A stretch of DNA of 6,096 nucleotides from Archangium sp. (GTDB taxonomy: Bacteria; Myxococcota; Myxococcia; Myxococcales; Myxococcaceae): positions 1 through 6,096 of the forward strand of contig JAEUJR010000264.1 in assembly GCA_016793585.1 (NCBI GenBank), given 5' to 3'. Positions 1 to 5,622 of this stretch are shown in pieces; within the stretch, counting starts at the first letter, position 1, and each line of letters opens with the position of its first letter. The notes beneath the pieces are model-generated. The model saw only the letters and a program-made list of their open reading frames with translations. It did not search any database and was not told the DNA's origin. The position numbers and the translations under genes are program-made.

Positions 1-31
1 CCGCGGAACCCCCGAGGAAGATCCCGAAAAA

Positions 32-1387
32 GTGAAGGGGTGGGGCGTCATCTCGGCCCAGCCCAGCGTGTTCCTCATTCGACGGGGCGGGGGCGTGGTG
101 ATCACGCGCGGGCAGGGCGCGACCGTCTTCAAGTGGCCATGGGACTCGGTCGCGATCGTGCCGACGACGGTGCAGCGGCTGCAGTTCACCGCCGATCAGA
201 TCACCCAGGAGAAGGTCGGCGTGAAGGTGACGGGCATCGTCGTGTACCGCATCGCCGAGCCGCTCATCGCGTTTCGCATGCTGAACTTCAGCTTCCCCGA
301 GCGTGCACAGGAAAAGCTCGCCACGATGATGGAGGAGATGTGCATCGGCGCGACGCGCCGGCTGGTCGCCAACCTGACGGTGGAGGAGTGTCTGACGCGC
401 CGGAAAGACGCGCTGGCGTCGGAGCTGGTGCGCGAGGTGGCGCCGGTCGTCTCGGGCAGCGGGCGCGTCGAAGACTCCACGAGCTCGGGCTGGGGCCTGC
501 TCGTCGACACCATCGAGATTCAAGACGTGCGGGTCACCTCGGCGCAGGTGTTCGCGAACATGCAGGCACGGTTTCGCCAGGAGCAGGAGCGGTTCGCGAG
601 GGAAGCCGAGCTGGTGACGGAGCAGGACGTCGAGCTGGCGCGCGTGTCGGCGCAGACCGAGATTCGGCGGAAGAAGCAGCTCGCAGAGGAGAACGCGAAG
701 CTCGAGAAGATCGCCGGTGACGCCAAGGTCGAGGAGCAGCGCGTCGCCCAGGAACGACTCACGCGCGCCAACCAGGTCGCCGCCGAGCGGGAGTTTCAGC
801 TGGCGAAGATTCAGGCCGAGCAGGAGGTGCGGCAGCGAAAGCAGCTCGCCGACGAGGCCGCCGCCATCGAGCTGCAGCAGGCGCAGGCGCGAATCGCCGA
901 GGCAAAACAGGCGAACGAGGCGCGCCTGCAACAGGAGCGGCTGCGCAACGAGGTCGAGGTCGCCAGGCTGGAAGCCGAGGCGGAGCAGGCGAGACACGCA
1001 TCACGGGTCGCCGAAGAGCTGCAGCAGGCCGAGGTGATGCGCACGCGCGCGGACGTGGCCGAGGCGAAGCGTCAGCTGGCCGAGATCGAAGCGAAGACCG
1101 TCGAGCTCGAGGTGCACAAGCAGGAGCTGCTCTCGAAGCTCGAGCTCGATCGCGCCTCCCGCCTCAAGGACATCGAGAACACGCTGTCTCCCGAGGCCAT
1201 TCAGCTCGCCATCGCCCACCGGCTGCCCGAGCTCGCCATGGCCTTCCAACAGAAGATGGGCGAGGTGCACGTGACGGCCGTCGATGGCGCAAACCCGTTC
1301 GGCTACATCGCCGCAGCCGTCGAGGGCGTGATGGGGCTCGCCCGGAGCGCCGGGCTCGAGCTGCCGAAGAAACCCGAAGGCAGCTGA
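32..1387 (+). CDS. SPFH/Band 7 (flotillin-like) protein with long coiled coil
   Basis: Probable membrane-microdomain scaffold of the SPFH/flotillin class, 451 residues from GTG 32. Residues ~5-175 read as an SPFH domain: beta-rich start (AQPSVFLIRRGGG), KWPWDSVAIVPTTVQRLQF, a YRIAEP strand turn, and the closing DTIEIQDVRVTS segment before the helix. Residues ~177-383 form an uninterrupted, proline-free charged helix with 11-residue periodicity. Residues 384-451 (from LSPEAIQLAI) are a flotillin-like C-terminal tail with small hydrophobic helices. Family members assemble on the cytoplasmic face of membranes. No transmembrane helix or hydrophobic hairpin is visible in the part shown. The start is uncertain: the frame is open back to base 2, adding ten hydrophilic residues, so the gene may begin outside the window. 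GTG 32 has a GAGGAAG purine tract (14-20) 11 bases upstream. Gene 2 follows after 43 bp. No NfeD partner is visible. Family call is firm, exact role unknown. Confidence 0.88.
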   Translation: MKGWGVISAQPSVFLIRRGGGVVITRGQGATVFKWPWDSVAIVPTTVQRLQFTADQITQEKVGVKVTGIVVYRIAEPLIAFRMLNFSFPERAQEKLATMMEEMCIGATRRLVANLTVEECLTRRKDALASELVREVAPVVSGSGRVEDSTSSGWGLLVDTIEIQDVRVTSAQVFANMQARFRQEQERFAREAELVTEQDVELARVSAQTEIRRKKQLAEENAKLEKIAGDAKVEEQRVAQERLTRANQVAAEREFQLAKIQAEQEVRQRKQLADEAAAIELQQAQARIAEAKQANEARLQQERLRNEVEVARLEAEAEQARHASRVAEELQQAEVMRTRADVAEAKRQLAEIEAKTVELEVHKQELLSKLELDRASRLKDIENTLSPEAIQLAIAHRLPELAMAFQQKMGEVHVTAVDGANPFGYIAAAVEGVMGLARSAGLELPKKPEGS

Positions 1388-1430
1388 GAGATTCTTTGCA
1401 CGCGACGGCCGCTCATGGGTCTGAACCGAC

Positions 1431-3008
1431 ATGGGCTCAGACCTCTACCGCGTCAAAGTCGCTGCAAAGCAGGATCGCTCCGTCACCCTTCGCGTCGAGG
1501 TCGTTCACCCCGACTCGAACTACATCTCGGACAACGAGAGCTTCGCGCTCATGCTGCTCCTCGAGGGCACGTCGGGAACCCAGGGCGCTCCGCTCGCGCA
1601 GGAGATGAGCTTTCAGGACTCGCTCGATCGCGGCTGGCTCGAGCTCTACACGCGCGGCTTCATCGAGAAGGTCGAGAAGCAGATCGAGTCGGGGAGCCCC
1701 GATGGCCAGACGAAGGAGGAGTGGCTCAAGGCGTCGGTCACGATCACGGCGACCGACCCCGCGTGGGTCTCGCACCTCGTGGTCGGCGCCGAGTTCGACA
1801 GCCGCGCCTTCGACGTCGCGTACGACTTTCGTGAGTGCGCGCCGATTCGTCCAGGCCAGGTCGACCCCAACGCCCCTGTGCCCGAAGCGTTCGTCTCTGC
1901 GCCCGGAGCGCTCTGGGAGAACAGTGGCTTGCCGCCCGTCGTGCGCCTCGCCGCGTACAGCGCCAGCGCGTATCGAAGCCCAAAGCTTCGAAAGGGCACC
2001 TTCCAGGCCGCCGATCTGAAGGAGCTCGACGGCCAGGTCGTCGTCTACCAGGGCCCCTACGACGAATCGCTCCAGGTCGGGCACCTCAGCATTCAGGGCG
2101 ACTCGGTGAAGTTCTTCACCGCGAGCGAAGGTGGTTCTGGCAGCTCGTCGAGTTCGTCGTTCGAGGGCAGCGTCGGCCTTGCCGAGCTGATTCCCGGCAA
2201 GCGGCTGGGGTCGAAGCTTCGCGTCTCGTCGCTGCTGCGCAACCTCAAGCCCGAGCTTCGGTCGGCACAGCTCGAAGGCGATTCGGCGATGTTCCGCATC
2301 GGGCTGCCTCCGGGCAACGAGAGCTTCGGCTCGCTCAGCCCCGACCAGGCACGCACGCTCGGCTTCCACCTGCTCATCGCGCCGCTGCAGCCCAGAGAGT
2401 ACGGCGCACAGAAGCTCTTCACGGCCTCGCCGCTGACGTGGACCCTCGAGCGTGAAGTGCTCAAGCGCTTCCCGGCCGAGAACCGACAGATCAGCCAGTA
2501 CATCAACGGCCAGATGGTGCCCGCGGGCGACACGATGCCCGACGAGTCGAGCCTGGCCGAGCGCATGACGGCCGGCATCGTGGCGAAGGCCGAGATCGTC
2601 TCGGGTGCGGCCCTCGCGGCTGGCGATCTCGACGCGCTCGACGAAGCGGGCCAGCGCAAGGCGCTGAGCGCTGCGTGGCCCGAGCTCGTCGTGAAGGTGA
2701 CGCCCGTTCACGCGGCGTACCTCGAGCACCTGAAGAACCCGTTCCCGCCGTCGCCGCTGCCGCAGTGGTTCAACGACCCGGCGCCGTGGGAGGGCGAAGT
2801 GCCGACGCCTGCGACCGCGCCGACCGGGTTTGGGAAGACCGCCGCTCCGCCTGCGGCTCAGCCCTCGACCCCCGCGTCGTCGGCGCCTGCGGCGAGCTCA
2901 GCTGCCGGCTCGAACAAGGTGCTCAAGATCGTCGGCATTGGCTGCGGCGCGATCATCGCGTTGACGCTGCTCTGCCTGGTGCTCGGAGCGCTCGCGGGCG
3001 GCAAGTGA
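1431..3008 (+). CDS. Hypothetical tail-anchored protein, family not recognised
   Basis: I do not recognise this 525-residue protein. It has no N-terminal signal. Residues 1-~455 look like a soluble, mixed alpha/beta cytosolic region. Residues 234-243 are a Gly/Ser run (six consecutive Ser at 238-243) that looks like a surface loop or interdomain linker. Residues ~456-494 are a Pro/Ala/Ser/Thr-rich flexible linker. Residues 500-522 are one hydrophobic helix with two Cys (505, 515), preceded by Lys 496 and 499 and followed only by GGK. That layout indicates a C-terminal tail anchor with most of the protein in the cytoplasm. ATG 1431 is the first start after an in-frame TGA at 1422-1424. Its ribosome site is weak, so coupling to the upstream gene is possible. 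The stop overlaps the next start by one base. Being placed between a flotillin-like and a pentapeptide-repeat gene suggests a membrane-surface role, which is inference. An antisense frame here is a codon-bias shadow. Confidence 0.85.
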   Translation: MGSDLYRVKVAAKQDRSVTLRVEVVHPDSNYISDNESFALMLLLEGTSGTQGAPLAQEMSFQDSLDRGWLELYTRGFIEKVEKQIESGSPDGQTKEEWLKASVTITATDPAWVSHLVVGAEFDSRAFDVAYDFRECAPIRPGQVDPNAPVPEAFVSAPGALWENSGLPPVVRLAAYSASAYRSPKLRKGTFQAADLKELDGQVVVYQGPYDESLQVGHLSIQGDSVKFFTASEGGSGSSSSSSFEGSVGLAELIPGKRLGSKLRVSSLLRNLKPELRSAQLEGDSAMFRIGLPPGNESFGSLSPDQARTLGFHLLIAPLQPREYGAQKLFTASPLTWTLEREVLKRFPAENRQISQYINGQMVPAGDTMPDESSLAERMTAGIVAKAEIVSGAALAAGDLDALDEAGQRKALSAAWPELVVKVTPVHAAYLEHLKNPFPPSPLPQWFNDPAPWEGEVPTPATAPTGFGKTAAPPAAQPSTPASSAPAASSAAGSNKVLKIVGIGCGAIIALTLLCLVLGALAGGK

Positions 3009-3547
3009 TGGACAGGACGCTGATGGCCCAGTTGACGGGGGCTCCGATCACGCCCGAGGCGTGGAGGGACCAACTCGCCCGCCACGGGCGCTTCGTCAGA
3101 GAGACCCGGCCGGGTGCAGGCAGCAGCTGGCAGGTGCTCGATGTCTCGGGCATGCCGCTCGCGATCTGGCAGGGCGCTTCGAGCGACGATCAGCTGAACC
3201 TCAAGTTCGGCAACCTGACCGGCCTTTCACTCGACGACGCCTGTCTCATCGCCGCCGCGATGCCGGGCGTGCTGGCTGAGAACGTGAGCTTCCGTCGCGC
3301 GAAGCTTCGGTTGTCACTCTTCACCGATGCCCGCCTCGACGGGGCCAACTTCGAGCAGGCCGAGCTCGATCTGGCCGACTTCTCGCGTGCCTCGCTCCGC
3401 CACGCGAACTTCCGCGGCGTGACGGGAACCGAGACCGACTTCGAGAACTGCGATCTCACCGGGGCCGACTTCACCGACTCCGACCTGCTGAGGCCGAAGC
3501 TCGCTGGCGCCAAGCTCGATGGGGTGAAGGGGCTGAAAACAGGCTGA
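3008..3547 (+). CDS. Pentapeptide-repeat protein
   Basis: This 179-residue protein has a C-terminal pentapeptide-repeat domain. From about residue 91 to 171 nearly every fifth residue is Phe or Leu, with Ala, Ser or Asp commonly two before it (for example DGANF, EQAEL, DLADF, SRASL, RHANF, TGADF, AGAKL). That is roughly sixteen repeats, enough for about four coils of a right-handed quadrilateral beta-helix. One quintet (RGVTG, in the RHANF-RGVTG-TETDF stretch) breaks the pattern. Residues 1-~85 are a non-repeat region with a WRDQLARHGRF helix and a SWQVLDVSG strand. Such proteins usually act by binding other proteins; a few mimic DNA and protect gyrase, but nothing here singles that out. The ATG at 3008 overlaps the previous stop (TGATG), implying translational coupling. 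ATG 3023 is an alternative start with AGGA at 3014-3017, five bases upstream, and would remove only five residues. The frame stays open further upstream inside gene 2, but that part is non-coding in this frame. No signal peptide. Confidence 0.85.
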   Translation: MDRTLMAQLTGAPITPEAWRDQLARHGRFVRETRPGAGSSWQVLDVSGMPLAIWQGASSDDQLNLKFGNLTGLSLDDACLIAAAMPGVLAENVSFRRAKLRLSLFTDARLDGANFEQAELDLADFSRASLRHANFRGVTGTETDFENCDLTGADFTDSDLLRPKLAGAKLDGVKGLKTG

Positions 3548-3571
3548 CGGCTGAATCTCCCTGAAACCCCC

Positions 3572-3595
3572 GTGCCTCTGATTACATAGGGGCAC
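3572..3595 (+). promoter_or_regulatory. Hairpin enclosing the dsbD-like ribosome binding site
   Basis: GTGCCTCT (3572-3579) and AGGGGCAC (3588-3595) can pair over eight base pairs in RNA, with one U-G wobble and no mismatch, around the eight-base A/T-rich loop GATTACAT (3580-3587). The 3' arm contains AGGGG (3588-3592), a strong Shine-Dalgarno match six bases before ATG 3599. The ribosome site would therefore be hidden when the stem forms. It could be a translational control hairpin or, as DNA, an imperfect operator palindrome. The pairing is directly visible; the regulatory role is inference. There is no T-tract, so a terminator is unlikely. Confidence 0.5.
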
Positions 3596-3598
3596 CGT

Positions 3599-5152
3599 AT
3601 GGGACGATCTCGCGTACTCGGTCTGGCGATTCTGGCAGCGGTGGGCCTGGCGGTCGTTCCATCGTTGCTGCCGACCGGGCCGTCGACCTCGCTCGATGCT
3701 TCTGGGCTGCTCGACTCAGGCCAGTGGCTGTTCGCCGCCGGTACGATCTTTCTCGGCGGGTTGCTCACGGCGCTGACCCCGTGCGTGTACCCGCTCATTC
3801 CCATCACCGTCGGTGTCTTCGGAGCCCGTCAGGCCGACAGCCGTGGCCGCGCGTTCGTACTCACCACCGCCTACGTGTTCGGCATGGGGGCCGTGTTCAG
3901 CATTCTCGGGGTCGTCGCGGCGCTCTCGGGCAAGGCGTTCGGCTCGGCGTTGGGCAACCCCTGGGTCGTGGCCGGCCTCGCCGTCTTCATGATGGTGCTC
4001 GCGTCGTCGATGTTCGGCGCGTTCGAGTTGGCGCTCCCGTCTGGCCTCGCGCTCAAGCTGAACAACGTCGGCGGTGGCGGCCTCGTCGGCGCGCTGCTGA
4101 TGGGCTCGGTGGCGGGCTTCCTCGCCGCTCCGTGCACGGGCCCCGTTTTGACAGGGGTATTGGCGTGGGTCTCGAAGACGCAAGATCCCGTGCTCGGCGC
4201 TGGGCTGCTCTTCATCTACGCGCTGGGCATCGGCGTGCCGTTCTTCCTCATTGGTGTGTTCACGGTGCGGCTGCCCAAAGGCGGCGTGTGGATGGAGTGG
4301 GTCAAGAGCGTCTTCGGCGTCGCGTTGCTGGCGCTCGCGGCCTCGTACCTGCGTGACGCGTTCCCGTCGGTGCGCACTGCGCTCGAAGGGGTTGGCATCG
4401 CGCTCGGCAAGCCGGTGGGCATCGCCATCGCGGCAGTGCTCGCGTTCGGCGGCGTCATGTTCGGAGCCATTCATCTGAGCTTCAAGGAGCGCGGCGAGTT
4501 TGCGCTGAAGGCGTTCGGGGTCACGGCGTTGGTGATCGCCTTCCTCATTCGCGTGTCGGCGGGCGCTGCGCCCGAGCCGGTGAAGGCCGACCCGCAGGTG
4601 GCCGATCGCCGCGTCGAGCTCGAGAAGGCGATCGCGAACCTCGATGCGAAGCTCGGCGTCGAGACCGATCAAGAGAAGAAGAACGCCATCGCCGCGCAGC
4701 TCGCCGAGGCGCGAGAGGCGCTCTCGAAGCTGACCGAGCCGCGCGCAGACTTCACGTGGGCGCTCGTCTTTCAGGCAGACAAGGCCAACTCGGCCGAACC
4801 CTTCGAGGCCGCGCTGGCAAAGGCGAAGGCCGACTGCAAGCCGGTGATGATCGACTTCTTCGCCGACTGGTGCGCCGCCTGTAAGGAGCTCGACTCGCAT
4901 ACCTACGTCGCCAAAGAGGTCGTGACCGAGTCGAACCGCTTCGTCACCATCAAGGTCGACGGAACGAACGATCATGAGGTGACCGACAAGCTCTACGAGA
5001 AGTTCGGCGTGAAGGGCCTGCCCACCGTCGCCTTCGTGAGCCCGACCGGTGAAGTGCTCGAGAAGCCGCGCGTGACGGGCTTCTTGAAGCCCGAGCTGTT
5101 CCTCACCGAGATGCAGAAGGTGGCGATCGCGACATGCGCAGCCTCGCCCTGA
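3599..5152 (+). CDS. dsbD: DsbD-type thiol:disulfide interchange protein (CcdA domain plus thioredoxin domain)
   Basis: Inner-membrane protein that in this family carries electrons from cytoplasmic thioredoxin to periplasmic thiols. Residues ~5-25 are an N-terminal hydrophobic segment. Residues ~43-323 hold about eight membrane helices with the two CcdA-type redox cysteines: C62 in TPCVYPLIPI and C179 in APCTGPV. Residues ~334-381 are a charged helical stretch. Residues ~385-510 are a thioredoxin fold with the W424-CAAC active site (C425, C428) and cis-Pro P475 in GLPTV. C413 and C513 are extra. At 517 residues it is shorter than E. coli DsbD and lacks the N-terminal periplasmic alpha domain, so electrons must pass from the thioredoxin domain directly to clients or to a separate protein. 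ATG 3599 has AGGGG six bases upstream, inside a hairpin. The 51-bp gap after gene 3 leaves it open whether it has its own promoter. Its last 19 bases overlap the next gene. Family certain; exact partner unknown. Confidence 0.95.
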   Translation: MGRSRVLGLAILAAVGLAVVPSLLPTGPSTSLDASGLLDSGQWLFAAGTIFLGGLLTALTPCVYPLIPITVGVFGARQADSRGRAFVLTTAYVFGMGAVFSILGVVAALSGKAFGSALGNPWVVAGLAVFMMVLASSMFGAFELALPSGLALKLNNVGGGGLVGALLMGSVAGFLAAPCTGPVLTGVLAWVSKTQDPVLGAGLLFIYALGIGVPFFLIGVFTVRLPKGGVWMEWVKSVFGVALLALAASYLRDAFPSVRTALEGVGIALGKPVGIAIAAVLAFGGVMFGAIHLSFKERGEFALKAFGVTALVIAFLIRVSAGAAPEPVKADPQVADRRVELEKAIANLDAKLGVETDQEKKNAIAAQLAEAREALSKLTEPRADFTWALVFQADKANSAEPFEAALAKAKADCKPVMIDFFADWCAACKELDSHTYVAKEVVTESNRFVTIKVDGTNDHEVTDKLYEKFGVKGLPTVAFVSPTGEVLEKPRVTGFLKPELFLTEMQKVAIATCAASP

Positions 5153-5568
5153 TGCTGGTGCTCGGAGCGACGACTCCGAAAGAAGAAGTGCTCGCGGTCG
5201 TGCGGCAGCAGGTCGCAGCGTGGAACCAGGGCGACCTCGAGGCGTTCTGTGCGGTCTACGCCGACGATGCCGTCTTCGTGAGCCCACCGCGCGCCGCTCC
5301 CCCTGACGCAGGCGCCGCCGCCTCGGACGGCGTCACGCGTGGCCGCGCCGAGGTGCTCGCCCGCTACAAGAAGCGCTACCCCGACGGGAAGGCGATGGGC
5401 CAGCTCGCGATCGAGCCACACGACGTGCGCGAGACGAGAGACGCCGTGTCGATCTCGGCGAAGTGGACCCTGCGCTTCCCCGACAAGGCGCCGCTCACCG
5501 GCAACACCGTGATCGTGTTGGTGCGCTCGAAGTCAGGCTGGAAGATCGTTCACGACGCGTCGATGTGA
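5134..5568 (+). CDS. NTF2-like / SnoaL-like (DUF4440-type) small protein, probably exported
   Basis: This 144-residue protein matches the NTF2-like cone fold: opening helix KEEVLAVVRQQVAAWNQGD, then LEAFCAVYADDAVFVSP, the conserved TRGRAEVLARYKKRYPD helix, strands through AVSISAKWTLRF, and the closing VLVRSKSGWKIVHDASM. Relatives include enzymes such as ketosteroid isomerase-like proteins and many non-enzymatic ligand binders. No activity can be assigned here. A Pro/Ala-rich insert (about residues 49-63, PPRAAPPDAG) lengthens the loop before the TRG helix. ATG 5134 gives MRSLALMLVLGATT, a short hydrophobic segment that could be a signal peptide cut after LGA, and AGGTGG (5118-5123) lies ten bases upstream. 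An in-frame ATG at 5152 overlaps the dsbD-like stop (TGATG) and would remove that segment. I prefer 5134. The overlap with the upstream gene implies co-transcription and coupled translation. Whether the two products act together is unknown. Confidence 0.88.
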   Translation: MRSLALMLVLGATTPKEEVLAVVRQQVAAWNQGDLEAFCAVYADDAVFVSPPRAAPPDAGAAASDGVTRGRAEVLARYKKRYPDGKAMGQLAIEPHDVRETRDAVSISAKWTLRFPDKAPLTGNTVIVLVRSKSGWKIVHDASM

Positions 5569-5575
5569 TGTGAGC

Positions 5576-5609
5576 CCTCAGCGCAGGTGAACCGGGGCCG
5601 CGGCTGAGG
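5576..5609 (+). other. GC-rich inverted repeat between the NTF2-like and lipoprotein genes
   Basis: CCTCAGC (5576-5582) and GCTGAGG (5603-5609) are perfect inverted repeats. Inside them GC/GC and GG/CC pairs can extend the stem past single-base bulges. It begins seven bases after the stop of the NTF2-like gene and ends 13 bases before the next ATG. No T-run follows, so it is not a canonical intrinsic terminator. It could be a weak terminator, a processing or stability hairpin, or a structure covering GAGG (5606-5609), the only plausible ribosome site of the next gene. The pairing is seen; the function is not determined. Confidence 0.4.
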
Positions 5610-5622
5610 CATATGACGGCTG

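Noticed and set aside
1379..1400. Possible sigma-54 promoter (GG ... TTTGCA) between the flotillin-like and tail-anchored genes
   Set aside because: There are 17 bases between GG and GC where the family needs 10, and no GG occurs at the required place.
1415..1834. Alternative + strand frame overlapping the start of the tail-anchored protein gene
   Set aside because: Arg/His-rich composition with no motif. The 1431 frame continues for 525 codons with protein-like composition.
2130..2161. Ser/Gly-rich run as a possible microsatellite or frameshift site
   Set aside because: The codons vary (agc, tcg, agt), so it is not a simple tandem DNA repeat, and the frame stays intact on both sides.
1437..2729. 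Antisense open frame of about 430 codons opposite the tail-anchored protein gene
   Set aside because: Arg/Leu/Glu/His-rich shadow of third-position G/C bias, with no ribosome site or recognisable domain. The + strand frame has a coherent domain-linker-helix layout.
2675..3007. Upstream in-frame extension of the pentapeptide-repeat gene inside the preceding gene
   Set aside because: The added 111 residues are Arg/Ala-rich frame-shadow sequence. The TGATG junction at 3006-3010 gives a natural start.
1983..3309. Repeated octamer AAGCTTCG (1983, 2214, 3302)
   Set aside because: All three lie in coding frames and encode Lys-Leu-Arg with the same codons. Local codon use is enough explanation.
3561..3588. 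Possible sigma-70-type promoter CTGAAA, 16-base spacer, TACATA before the dsbD-like gene
   Set aside because: The -10 candidate runs into the ribosome site, so transcripts would start within a few bases of the ATG. The hairpin explains the same bases better.
3716..5287. Long antisense open frame (about 523 codons) opposite the dsbD-like gene
   Set aside because: Its translation is Arg/His/Glu-rich low-complexity sequence with no domain, typical of the reverse of a GC-rich coding frame. The + strand has unmistakable DsbD motifs.
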